Below are positions 51,897 through 60,347 of a stretch of 64,000 nucleotides of DNA, one piece after another (position 1 is the stretch's first letter; each line of letters begins with the position of its first letter). Source of the DNA: Imperialibacter roseus (GTDB lineage Bacteria > Bacteroidota > Bacteroidia > Cytophagales > Cyclobacteriaceae); NCBI RefSeq assembly GCF_032999765.1, contig NZ_CP136051.1:1588417-1652416 (forward strand). The letters run 5' to 3'. Below the pieces are notes generated by a model that made no database searches, was not told where the DNA came from, and saw nothing but the letters and a program-made list of their open reading frames with translations. Both the position numbers and the translations under genes were made by a program.

Positions 51897-54155
51897 ATGC
51901 TAAAGAACCACATCCTCCTCGCTTTCCGTCATTTGAAAAAGAAAAAAGGTTATGCAGCCTCTAGTATCGTTGGGCTGGCGCTCGCTTTTGCCGCTTGTTT
52001 TTTCACTTTCAGCTTCATACTCCATGAGTATTCGGCTGATAAGCATTTCGCAGATATCGAGGATACCTATCTGCTCAAGACTAACGACACCATAGATTCC
52101 CCGATTCGTTTTCCATTTATTCCTGTTGCAAATGCCCGGTATATGGAAGAGCACTTTCCTGAAGTAAGCATGGCAGTGCCGGTGTGCCGGGAAGGGGAGG
52201 AGACAGAAGTGACGGCTCATGGTCAGAAATTTGTGGAGAAGCTATGGGTCTACACAGAACCGGAGGTAGTTGAATTGTTTCAGCAGGGCTATTTCGATAT
52301 ACGAAGTCCGTTTGAAGAGGGTACCATACTTATCAATGAAACCACGGCGTCGAGGCTCTTTGGACAAGCCAACCCGATAGGACAGGTTGTGACTGTTAAA
52401 GAAGGCAACTACGTGGTGGCAGGTACTTTTGGGGATTTTCCTTCCAACTCGCACCTCGCAGCCAATATACTGGCAGTGCCGTTACCGACTGCCGAAATGA
52501 AGGATTCTCCCGGGCTGGTATACATGAAGCTGCAGCCCGGAACAGATGCTTATCAGCTGGCCCTGAAAGTTGATAAAGAGTCAGAAAGCATGGAGAGATT
52601 CATCGATGTGATCAGGTACACGCTGGTAAGGGTCGACGAAATGTACCTGAAAGGTGAGCAGGAGACCGGTATTCTCAGAAAGGCCGATCTACCCATGCTG
52701 ACCATGATGAGTATAGTATCTTCCGTCATTCTGTTTATTTCGCTGTTCAATATTATGAACCTTACCCAGGTCAGGACCCTTTTCAGGGGCCGGGAAATGG
52801 GTGTCAAGAAGGTGCTGGGCATCACAGCTTCCCAGATGCTTTTTCAGTTTTTCGTCGAAGCGATGATGATTGTAGTGCTTTCTGCTCTGGTTTCTTTCTC
52901 CTTTATTCAGCTGAGCCTTGGCGACGTGCTGGCCTACCTTCATATGACCGACTTCCCCACACTTCAGGTAGCCCTGCTTCTGGGAGCGCTGTTGGTAATT
53001 GTCGTTTTAAGCCTCGCCTTGATGCAAAGTGTACTTTTCAGAAAAGTGATGCCCAGGGACGTAATGGCCGGTAAGTTCAACCTCGGTGAGAGAAAATGGT
53101 TGCTGAGAGGACTGGTCGGTCTTCAGTTTCTAATTGCCTGTGTATTGCTGGGAGGCACGTTGGTGGTAGATAAACAAATGAACTATATCAGGTCGAAACC
53201 ACTGGGTTTCAATATCGACAATCTGTGGTATGTTCCCATGAGGTCGGCGGCGCTGGATTTGGAACTCATGAAAAACAAAGCACTTGGGATTCCGGAAATT
53301 GAAAGTGCCACTGCCACAGGGGGGCTTCCGTTTCTCTGGTACGGAGCTATCGTTGATAGCCGGGAGGGCAAGATGGAATTTGTGCCCTATGCCGAAATTG
53401 ATGAAGACTATATCTCCACACTACAGATACAGTTCAAACAGGAGCCGGATCATCTGCAGGAAGAGGGTCTCCTGGTAAACGAACAGCTGGCCGCCAGAGA
53501 AGATATTGATGTAGAGAAGCTTATGGGCAAGAAAATAATCGGGCAGGTCAGCGACTACCATTTTAACGGGCTCAATGCTACGATCAATCCAATGATGCTG
53601 GTAGTCACAAAGCCAAAGGCTGGCTACCTGGCGCTACGGGTGCGGGAGGGCAGGAGTGAGGTGGTGGAGCAAAAGCTGAAAGCCGAGTGGGAAGCATTGT
53701 ACCCGGGCAGGCAATTTGAGTTTCATGCCCTCTACGACGATTACCTCGCCAAACATCGGGAAGCGAATGAATTGAATGTGGTGCTGAAGAGCCTGTCGCT
53801 TGTGGCCGTTTTCATTTCCTGCATCGGTCTTGCATCACTTACCGGCTTCTTCGTTAAAAAGCGGTTCAAGGAAATCGCCATCAGAAAAGTGCTGGGCGCC
53901 ACCACACAGCAGTTGTTGAGGGAGGTAAACAAAAGCTATGTTTTCTGGATACTCGGTGCTTGCACGATATCGGCTGCCATTATAAGATACTTCGGCTCCG
54001 ATTGGCTGGCAGAGTTCGCCTACTCCACGTCCATGGATCTCTGGCTGATGGCCGGCCCGGCTGTAGCGATGCTTCTGGTTTCAAGCTCGATCATGGTACT
54101 CCAAACCTGGAAAACCGCCCGGACTAATCCGGTGGAGGCGCTGAGGGCGGAGTAA
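51897..54155 (+). CDS. FtsX/MacB-type ABC permease 9 (unit 2, last gene, short subgroup)
   Basis: 752 residues, 11 bases after permease 8 and its closest relative, so the two probably arose by local duplication. Coupling motifs RGREMGVKKVLGIT and RFKEIAIRKVLGAT. The similarity is highest in the N-terminus and motifs; the periplasmic domains have diverged. Ends unit 2, directly before a convergent PIN-type toxin-antitoxin pair. Confidence 0.88.
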   Translation: MLKNHILLAFRHLKKKKGYAASSIVGLALAFAACFFTFSFILHEYSADKHFADIEDTYLLKTNDTIDSPIRFPFIPVANARYMEEHFPEVSMAVPVCREGEETEVTAHGQKFVEKLWVYTEPEVVELFQQGYFDIRSPFEEGTILINETTASRLFGQANPIGQVVTVKEGNYVVAGTFGDFPSNSHLAANILAVPLPTAEMKDSPGLVYMKLQPGTDAYQLALKVDKESESMERFIDVIRYTLVRVDEMYLKGEQETGILRKADLPMLTMMSIVSSVILFISLFNIMNLTQVRTLFRGREMGVKKVLGITASQMLFQFFVEAMMIVVLSALVSFSFIQLSLGDVLAYLHMTDFPTLQVALLLGALLVIVVLSLALMQSVLFRKVMPRDVMAGKFNLGERKWLLRGLVGLQFLIACVLLGGTLVVDKQMNYIRSKPLGFNIDNLWYVPMRSAALDLELMKNKALGIPEIESATATGGLPFLWYGAIVDSREGKMEFVPYAEIDEDYISTLQIQFKQEPDHLQEEGLLVNEQLAAREDIDVEKLMGKKIIGQVSDYHFNGLNATINPMMLVVTKPKAGYLALRVREGRSEVVEQKLKAEWEALYPGRQFEFHALYDDYLAKHREANELNVVLKSLSLVAVFISCIGLASLTGFFVKKRFKEIAIRKVLGATTQQLLREVNKSYVFWILGACTISAAIIRYFGSDWLAEFAYSTSMDLWLMAGPAVAMLLVSSSIMVLQTWKTARTNPVEALRAE

Positions 54156-54163
54156 GGGCAAAT

Positions 54164-54571
54164 TTAGGACATGAACTGCTCAACGAATGCAGCAGGTGAA
54201 ATGATAGGTATTCCCCGAAAAGGATGAAGGTCGAGCAGTGGTCTGTCTCCGGTGATGATGCAGCCAGCTTCGCCTGCTACCGCCAGTTCGAGGTACATAT
54301 CATCATTTGGATCCCGACAAGCTTTTATGCTTTCCTTTGGTTCAATAAATGAAGCTTTTTCGGCGAGCTTCAGCAGAAATACTAGTTTATCATGCTCCTG
54401 AATATACTTGTCAAATTTTGGTCGTGAGAGAGTGGAATGAAGTTCTGAAAAGGTTGCTGAAGAATACAAAACTTGGCAATTTTCTGTTGCGAACCTTGTA
54501 ACTATTCCCGGAACTGACCGGTGTGAAAGGGCTGCACTTACAAATACATTGTAATCAACTATAAGCCTCGA
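54164..54571 (-). CDS. PIN-domain toxin without a visible start codon
   Basis: The open frame after the antitoxin stop codon reads RLIVDYNVFVSAALSHRSVP, ... LYSSATFSELHSTLSRPKF, ... CRDPNDDMYLELAVAGEAGC and ITGDRPLLDLHPFRGIPI: a full PIN domain of about 135 residues (COG1569 type) with the acidic residues Asp in IVDYN, Glu in SEL, Asp in RDPNDD and Asp in TGDRPLL. But between the in-frame antitoxin TAA (54572-54574) and the first strand there is no ATG, GTG or TTG; the first codon is TCG. A TTG start at 54469 would lose the first catalytic Asp. It may be a recent start-loss pseudogene or use an unusual start. Confidence 0.65.
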   Translation of the reverse strand, partial: SRLIVDYNVFVSAALSHRSVPGIVTRFATENCQVLYSSATFSELHSTLSRPKFDKYIQEHDKLVFLLKLAEKASFIEPKESIKACRDPNDDMYLELAVAGEAGCIITGDRPLLDLHPFRGIPIISPAAFVEQFMS

Positions 54572-54862
54572 TTACTTTTTCTTTAGAATTTCAGGCGTAA
54601 GACCTTTTCTTTCGGCGTACGCACTCATGTCGCTCATTACTTCCAATAAGGCTCTTTTATCCTCAAGAATTTTTTCTAATTTTTCCGGCGTTGGATCATT
54701 GTTTTGTGCGTTCTTTTGCATCTCTCCAAGGGTTTTTAGCAGTCGTTTCCTTGGCTCTAGCCAATTTGAAATTACTGTTTCTAATTCCTCCAGCTTTTCC
54801 TTCGGGAGCTTTTCCAGCCGGGAAGCTATATCGTCGCTGACGTTGAGTGCAATAGTTTTCAT
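54572..54862 (-). CDS. Antitoxin-like partner of the PIN protein
   Basis: 96 residues, starting MKTIALNVSDDIASRLEKLP, as in ribbon-helix-helix-like or coiled antitoxins, with a charged helical remainder ending GLTPEILKKK. It lies directly upstream of the PIN frame and in the same reading frame, separated by a single stop codon. The likely role is to hold the PIN RNase inactive. Confidence 0.68.
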   Translation of the reverse strand: MKTIALNVSDDIASRLEKLPKEKLEELETVISNWLEPRKRLLKTLGEMQKNAQNNDPTPEKLEKILEDKRALLEVMSDMSAYAERKGLTPEILKKK

Positions 54863-55033
54863 CTTTAGCTCAATTCGTGTCTTGTTCCTTAAAGAATGCT
54901 TATCAAAGATAATAAATTCCGCTACAGAGGCATATCAGTTGTCTTTTCAATTTTGACTTTGAAATTATGCTCAGTAAATTCTGCAAATGACGTCTTTGTG
55001 ATCTCCTTCTACCGATAGCCAACACTGGCCTCT

Positions 55034-56146
55034 TTAAACCTTCAAAAACACATCCTTCTTATACATGAAATACAAGAAAGCCCACTTCACCGCCAGGTAA
55101 CAAAACACCATTACTACCACATTGTAAGGGTCGCCGACCAACTGCCCCAGCCAGCCAAAGAAGGCATTGGTGGAGTAAGACCAGTTAATGAATCGTCCCG
55201 ACATATAGATCAGGATGGAGTTCATGCCAATAACTTTGAAGAAGAACGCCCACTTCTTATGGCCCAGGATATCGATAATGTAGTAGAAAGTCGCCATTAG
55301 CAGCATGCTGATGCCGCCGCACTGCAGCACAAACGAGCTGGTCCACAAGTTTTTATTGATGGGGAACACCAGGTTCCAGAGCTGGGCCAATACCAGTAGT
55401 ACGGCACCGGTAGCAGCCAGTCGTATCGCCACTTTTGTTCGGTCATCGATGGTTGTGCTTTTTAACAAGTTGCCCGTGTAAATGCCCAGGAGAGCTGTGC
55501 CAATAGCTGGAATGGTGGATACAAGGCCCTCCGGATCGTGGATGCCGAGGTAGAGCTTGCCAGGCATGATCAGGGTGTCAAGGTAAGAGACCATATTGCC
55601 TTCCATGGTCAGGTCACCCGCCAGGTGGCCGGGTGCATGCCCAAACAGCAGCAGGAACCAGTAGCCCAGTAAAAGAGAGGCGAACCAGATGATTTGCCCT
55701 CGTTGTGTGGTGTACAAATAGATAATATTGGCGAACATATACGCAAGGCCAATGCGCCCCAGTACGCTGCCAAAACGTATTTCCTCCAGCGGGAGTATTT
55801 TCAGTCCATTGTTGTAAATGATGCCCAGCAGCACGAGTATCAAGCCTCTTTTGATCACACGGAGCAGGAGGGACTGCTTGTCTAAGCCTTTTTCCAACTG
55901 CCTGCCAATAGAGAAGGGAGTAGACACGCCCGCCATAAAAAGGAAAAGTGGGAAAATAAGGTCGTAAGCAGCGAAACCATGCCAGGCAGGGTGGTCAAAC
56001 TGAGTGGACAGCGCATGCCAGAAGGGCCCTCCCGTAATTTCATCCATTCTGTGGAAAATCCCTTCTGCGCCCATGATCCAAAACATGTCAAAACCCCGGA
56101 GGGCATCAAGGGAATAAAGGCGCTGGCTCTTGACGGATTGTGTCAT
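55034..56146 (-). CDS. DUF5009/HGSNAT-type membrane acyltransferase
   Basis: A 370-residue polytopic protein with about ten membrane helices. It begins SQRLYSLDALRGFDMFWIMG, the start motif of the heparan-alpha-glucosaminide N-acetyltransferase-like and YeiB/OpgC acyltransferase groups, and has HGFAAYDLIFPLFLFMAGVS with the conserved His/Asp in and after the second helix. Such enzymes move acetyl groups across the membrane on to amino sugars. The gene stands alone and there is no glycan gene next to it. Confidence 0.85.
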   Translation of the reverse strand: MTQSVKSQRLYSLDALRGFDMFWIMGAEGIFHRMDEITGGPFWHALSTQFDHPAWHGFAAYDLIFPLFLFMAGVSTPFSIGRQLEKGLDKQSLLLRVIKRGLILVLLGIIYNNGLKILPLEEIRFGSVLGRIGLAYMFANIIYLYTTQRGQIIWFASLLLGYWFLLLFGHAPGHLAGDLTMEGNMVSYLDTLIMPGKLYLGIHDPEGLVSTIPAIGTALLGIYTGNLLKSTTIDDRTKVAIRLAATGAVLLVLAQLWNLVFPINKNLWTSSFVLQCGGISMLLMATFYYIIDILGHKKWAFFFKVIGMNSILIYMSGRFINWSYSTNAFFGWLGQLVGDPYNVVVMVFCYLAVKWAFLYFMYKKDVFLKV

Positions 56147-56453
56147 CTCTGATTTAAATGTTTAAGAAAAGGCCCGCAACGCAGCTCTTTCTGGTATTGA
56201 ACTAAAACAGCTATCCGGCCGATTGTGTCCGGCAACAGTAGCAGAAGCTAATTTAGCAGTTTTTCATTACTGAGCTACTTAAATGACACCTCTGTGGAAA
56301 AAGGCGGGTTGGTTGGTGCTTGTTGGTGGATCGCCGGTGTTTGCTCCTGACTTTTTTCTATCCTAAGCGGCCACTTTTACGACGTCATGAAAATTGAAAC
56401 TGCTTCAGTTATGAAGATATTGAAAGCTGGTACCTCTGGGAAGTTGACTGAGT
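56147..56453. other. Intergenic region between acyltransferase and permease 10
   Basis: No gene is supported. The left part should hold the leftward promoter of the acyltransferase gene. A short dyad AACTGCTTCAGTT lies at about 56398-56410. The activator sites for permease 10 begin at 56454. Confidence 0.4.
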
Positions 56454-56491
56454 GTGCCATATTGAAACAAGCAATTGTGCCAATATGGTAC
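56454..56491 (+). promoter_or_regulatory. Paired upstream activator sites, permease unit 3
   Basis: Site 1 GTGCCATATTGAAAC (56454-56468) and site 2 GTGCCAATATGGTAC (56477-56491), again 23 bp apart. They also contain a perfect 8-bp inverted pair CCATATTG/CAATATGG (56457-56464 and 56481-56488). Weaker matches than in units 1 and 2, but the spacing is identical. Confidence 0.65.
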
Positions 56492-56543
56492 GTTTTCAGT
56501 CGATACACCCATTTAAATGGCTAATAATCAATCAATTGCAATT

Positions 56544-56558
56544 TGGTACGACCTCTGC
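56544..56558 (+). promoter_or_regulatory. Sigma-54-type -24/-12 promoter, permease unit 3
   Basis: TGGTACG (56544-56550) and CTGCT (56555-56559) match the sigma-54 consensus with correct spacing. It starts 67 bp after activator site 2, the same distance as in unit 2. Predicted start near 56569, about 22 bases before the ATG at 56591; this excludes the upstream in-frame start at 56543. Confidence 0.72.
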
Positions 56559-56590
56559 TCATGCGAATGAGTTACGTCAATGTTTTCAAT

Positions 56591-59059
56591 ATGCTTACCA
56601 ACTACCTCAAACTCGCCTTTCGTAACCTGCTCCGGCATAAGAGCGCCTCAGCCATTACCATTTTTGGCTTGGGAATGGCGTTGGCGGCTGCGCTTCTTAT
56701 CGGGCAGTACGTTCGTTTCGAACTTAGCTACGACCGGTTCCACGGTGCAGGCATTGATCGAACCTATCGTATTTTCTCCAGAGACTTTTCCAGTGGCGCC
56801 TTGCAGTACGAAGCCGCCACTTCTCCGGCTGTGCTGGCCACTTCATTACTCAATACTCCACAGGTGGAGGCCATCACCAGGCTATGCGGAAGTTCCAGTT
56901 TCTCCAATGTGCTGTCGTACGACAATGGGGAAGAAGTCAGGAGCTTTAACACCAGGCATAGCTATTTTGCAGAAACATCGTTCTTCGATTTTTTTGACTT
57001 TCCACTGCTCAAAGGAAGCAAGGAAGCATTGGATCAGCCTTTTCAGGTGATCATCTCCGAATCTATGGCTTTGAAGTTTTTTGGTGCTGATGACCCCATG
57101 GGCAAAACACTGAAGTGGCATACCAGCATGGATGACGTAGAGTACACGGTGGCGGGAGTGTTAAAAGACCTGCCAGCTAACAGCCACATGGCTGTCAACT
57201 TTTTGTTTTCTTTTCCCACATTGGCACAAACGGAAAGAGGAAGGGCAGACCTAAAAGACTGGGATGCGGAATATTTTCACTCTTATGTGAGGATCCGTCA
57301 AGGTAGTCATCCAGAAGATCTTTCGGAGCAGTTGCTGGAATTTGAAGGAGAATGGCTTGGTAAGTATGGCATGGCGCCGGATCCAGCGCACCCACGCTGG
57401 CACATGCAGCCGGTCGTTGATATTCATTTGCATTCACAGTTGATGGAAGAAATGAAAACCAATAACTCGGCTGCTGATGTTTACTTTCTTGTAGCCATAG
57501 CGCTGTTCGTGCTGGTGATCGCCTGGGTCAACCATATCAATCTGTCGATGTTCTCGGCCCTGAGCCGGGGTAAGGAAGTAGGTGTGAGGAGGCTGATCGG
57601 TGCTGGCAAGTGGCAGCTTATTCAGCAATTTGTAGCAGAGGCGCTCGTGGTGAATGTGCTCGCACTTGGGCTTGCTTTTACAATGGTGCAGGTTAGTTCA
57701 ACCTGGTTTCAGGCCGTGGCAGGTGTTCCTTTCGGCCTGTTTTGGAAAGATAATGTAATGTTGATGGTTTGTTGGGTACTCTTTTTTGTTAGCGTATCCA
57801 TTTCGTCATTTGTGCCGTTCTGCTTACTTCAAAACAGGCAACTCGCTTCGATGCTGAAAGGAAAGACGAGCGCCTTGGCCGGAGGAGGCCTGCGGTCTAC
57901 TCTGATGGTGGTGCAGTTTGCTGCCAGCCTTTTTATCATTGTCGGCACAGCAGCGGTATATGGTCAATTAAAGTTCATGCACAACATGAAGCTCGGGATT
58001 GATATTGAGAATACCCTCGTGCTAACTACTCCTTCGTTGGTGGACTCCACCTATCTGTCCCGCCTGGAGGTGTTCAGGAATGAGCTTCAGCAATATCCCG
58101 GCATTCGGGCGGTGTCTACGTCTGCGGTTTTGCCCGGCAACGAGAACACCTGGCAGCAGCGATTCTGGAAACCCGAAAGCGGCAGTGATGAGGCAGTACT
58201 AATGACATTTGATGTGGTGGACGATAGCTTTGTTGACGTATTTGGTGTGGAAATACTGGAGGGAAGAGACTTTCTTCCGACTGAGCAGCGGGCCGGAGAT
58301 TTTGGTGACGCACTGGAAAGCATTCTGATCAACGAAAAGGCAGTGCAAGCGCATGGTTTTGCGAGCGCAAAGGACGCAGTAGGCAGCGAGCTGGCATCGA
58401 AAGGGGTTCGTTGCAAGATAGTGGGCGTAGTGAAGGACTTTCATCAGGAGTCGCCAAAGGCGGCCATTCCGCCGACCATGTTTGTGCTGGACAATATCAA
58501 CAGCACTTTTTACGCTGTTAAGCTCAATTTTCCTGCCAGCGACCTTAACAACGAAGCACTGACGGCCGCACTTACCTTCATTGGAGGCAAATGGGAAGAG
58601 ATGTTTCCTAACAACCCTTTCGACTACTTCTTGCTGGAGAATCGTTACGAACAACAATATGCCTCCGAAAACCGGCTGTCGACACTGCTGTCGATTTTCT
58701 CCGGCCTCTCGATTGTTATTTCCTGCCTGGGGCTCTTTGCCCTGGTGTCGCTCACCATTGCCCAACGGACAAAGGAGATTGGTATCCGAAAAGTGCTGGG
58801 CGCTTCCATCACTGACCTGCTGCTGTTGCTGTCCAGCCGCTTTGTTATGTTGGTGGGGATTGCCATTGTGGTCACCCTGCCCATCACCTTTTGGCTGGTG
58901 AGCGAATGGTTGCAAAACTACGCTTATGCTATGCGTTTGGGGTGGTGGCTATTTGCACTTCCGGGGGCGGGACTGATATTGCTGGCGCTGGTCGTTGTGG
59001 TAGTCGAGGCCATTCCAAAGGCACAAGCCAATCCTGTGGATTCGCTGAGGATGGAGTAG
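56591..59059 (+). CDS. FtsX/MacB-type ABC permease 10 (unit 3, single gene)
   Basis: 822 residues from the ATG at 56591 (MLTNYLKLAFRNLLRHKSAS), the start that matches the N-termini of the other nine. Coupling motifs RGKEVGVRRLIGAG and RTKEIGIRKVLGAS. It is transcribed alone from its own sigma-54-like promoter and ends with a hairpin that includes its stop codon. Being separated from unit 2 by leftward genes, it shows that the shared promoter module, not the operon, unites the ten genes. Confidence 0.9.
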   Translation: MLTNYLKLAFRNLLRHKSASAITIFGLGMALAAALLIGQYVRFELSYDRFHGAGIDRTYRIFSRDFSSGALQYEAATSPAVLATSLLNTPQVEAITRLCGSSSFSNVLSYDNGEEVRSFNTRHSYFAETSFFDFFDFPLLKGSKEALDQPFQVIISESMALKFFGADDPMGKTLKWHTSMDDVEYTVAGVLKDLPANSHMAVNFLFSFPTLAQTERGRADLKDWDAEYFHSYVRIRQGSHPEDLSEQLLEFEGEWLGKYGMAPDPAHPRWHMQPVVDIHLHSQLMEEMKTNNSAADVYFLVAIALFVLVIAWVNHINLSMFSALSRGKEVGVRRLIGAGKWQLIQQFVAEALVVNVLALGLAFTMVQVSSTWFQAVAGVPFGLFWKDNVMLMVCWVLFFVSVSISSFVPFCLLQNRQLASMLKGKTSALAGGGLRSTLMVVQFAASLFIIVGTAAVYGQLKFMHNMKLGIDIENTLVLTTPSLVDSTYLSRLEVFRNELQQYPGIRAVSTSAVLPGNENTWQQRFWKPESGSDEAVLMTFDVVDDSFVDVFGVEILEGRDFLPTEQRAGDFGDALESILINEKAVQAHGFASAKDAVGSELASKGVRCKIVGVVKDFHQESPKAAIPPTMFVLDNINSTFYAVKLNFPASDLNNEALTAALTFIGGKWEEMFPNNPFDYFLLENRYEQQYASENRLSTLLSIFSGLSIVISCLGLFALVSLTIAQRTKEIGIRKVLGASITDLLLLLSSRFVMLVGIAIVVTLPITFWLVSEWLQNYAYAMRLGWWLFALPGAGLILLALVVVVVEAIPKAQANPVDSLRME

Positions 59060-59100
59060 GGTGAGAGGCACCGAATCCCCTACTCCCTTTTGTACTTTTT
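59053..59100 (+). terminator. Terminator overlapping the permease 10 stop codon
   Basis: GGAGTAGGG (59053-59061) pairs perfectly with CCCTACTCC (59078-59086), loop of 16 bases, followed by CTTTTGTACTTTTT. The TAG stop codon is inside the left arm. Confidence 0.65.
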
Positions 59101-59232
59101 AGTGAGAATAAGCTTTACTAAGGCGTCAAAGAAAAGCAAATAAGGGGATGTGCATATTTGGCCATTATTTACTGCCAAAACAAACTAGGTTTTCTCGAAA
59201 TTTGTTAGCTTAGTAACCTAAATAATCTGAAT

Positions 59233-59472
59233 ATGGCAAGGAAATCAAACCACGTTGTGCCATCAACTCAAAAAGGAGGTTGGGCTGTTAAAAAATCGGG
59301 ATCAGCGAAGTCTTCTAAATCCTTTGACAACAAGGTGAAGGCGGTAGAATATGGTAAACAGTTGAGTAAAAAAGAACATTCCGAGCTGTTTATTCACCGG
59401 AAGGATGGGACTATCCAAAACAGAAACTCCTATGGGAATGACCCTTTCCCTCCAAAGGACAGAAAGCACTAA
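59233..59472 (+). CDS. DUF2188 protein
   Basis: A 79-residue basic protein with the DUF2188 pattern HVVPSTQKGGWAVKKSGSAK, a central helix (DNKVKAVEYGKQLSKKEHSE) and the ending IHRKDGTIQNRNSYGNDPFP. Its activity is unknown; the family is often encoded beside effector-like genes. It precedes the TIR/deoxyribosyltransferase-like gene by 3 bases, so the two form an operon. Confidence 0.85.
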   Translation: MARKSNHVVPSTQKGGWAVKKSGSAKSSKSFDNKVKAVEYGKQLSKKEHSELFIHRKDGTIQNRNSYGNDPFPPKDRKH

Positions 59473-59475
59473 GGA

Positions 59476-60135
59476 GTGGTGAAACATACAAATTATGATA
59501 AAAACGTATTTATCAATTGCCCATTTGATGATAAGTATTTCGATCTCCTAAGGACATTGATTTTTACTATAGTATACTTCGGCTTTAACCCAAGAATTTC
59601 TCTGGAGTCTTCTGACTCCGGCCTTTCTAGATTAGAAAAAATCATTAAGCTAATACAAGAATCAAAATATGCTGTTCATGATTTGTCCAGGCTCCAAGCC
59701 AAATCAATTGATGAATATTATCGACTAAACATGCCGTTTGAACTTGGGATTGACTATGGTTTGAGGAGGTTTAATCCAGACTTTTCAGACAGAAGATCAG
59801 TGATTTTGGAAACTGAAAGGTATGACTATATGAAGGCAATTTCGGATATAAACGGATTTGACATAAAGAGTCATGATGACATACCTGAAAAGTTGATTGA
59901 ATGTTTAAGGTCATGGTTTTCCGAAACCGTGGGACTTAGAGATTTGAATAGTTCAGATAAGATATATTCCGATTTCATTGATTTCAATACGGATTTGTAT
60001 ATGAAGAAAATGATGAAGTATGCTGGTAAACATACCGCCACCGAGGCAGAACGATTCGTAGATACTGAAATCCAACAAATGACTCTCCCTGAATTTATTG
60101 ATGAAATTAAGCTATGGAAAGACGGTGGTACATAA
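59476..60135 (+). CDS. TIR/nucleoside deoxyribosyltransferase-like protein
   Basis: 219 residues starting at a GTG (59476 or 59479); no ATG is available near the 5' end. The first 110 residues look like a Rossmann-type fold of the TIR/NDT superfamily: NVFINCPFDDKYFDLL, then SKYAVHDLSRLQA and MPFELGIDYGLRRF, in which the Glu of FELG sits at the place of the catalytic Glu. The remaining half is helical and acidic (FVDTEIQQMTLPEFIDEIKL). Related proteins act as NAD- or nucleotide-consuming effectors. Paired with DUF2188. Function not proven. Confidence 0.6.
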   Translation: MVKHTNYDKNVFINCPFDDKYFDLLRTLIFTIVYFGFNPRISLESSDSGLSRLEKIIKLIQESKYAVHDLSRLQAKSIDEYYRLNMPFELGIDYGLRRFNPDFSDRRSVILETERYDYMKAISDINGFDIKSHDDIPEKLIECLRSWFSETVGLRDLNSSDKIYSDFIDFNTDLYMKKMMKYAGKHTATEAERFVDTEIQQMTLPEFIDEIKLWKDGGT

Positions 60136-60193
60136 CAAAGGGTTTCCGCCTTTGTGATTGTTCAGTAACGTATCCCTAAGCGGGAAGCTTTCG

Positions 60194-60245
60194 TTAAGCG
60201 CTTAGCTGAATTCCATTAAGCGCTTGATGAGAACCTGTTAAGCGC
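60194..60245. repeat. Three TTAAGCGC repeats at 22-bp spacing
   Basis: TTAAGCGC stands at 60194, 60216 and 60238, exactly 22 bp apart (two helical turns), with a degenerate CTAAGCGG at 60176. The bases between the repeats differ. This iteron-like row is 100 bases upstream of the metallophosphoesterase gene and could bind a regulator on one face of the helix. Confidence 0.65.
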
Positions 60246-60347
60246 CTCGTGGGAAACGATGAGAAATGTTTCGCAATGAATTCTTGTTGGCGCAGCGGGT
60301 AATTTCCGTTAATTTGACGTCATATTTAACCACCGACAGTCAGTCCT

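Noticed and set aside
56543-56590. Upstream in-frame start for permease 10
   Set aside because: It overlaps the -24/-12 promoter, and the extra 16 residues are absent from the other nine permeases.
60194-60245. CRISPR-like array
   Set aside because: The repeats are only 8 bp with 14-bp gaps and there are no cas genes; it fits a row of binding sites instead.
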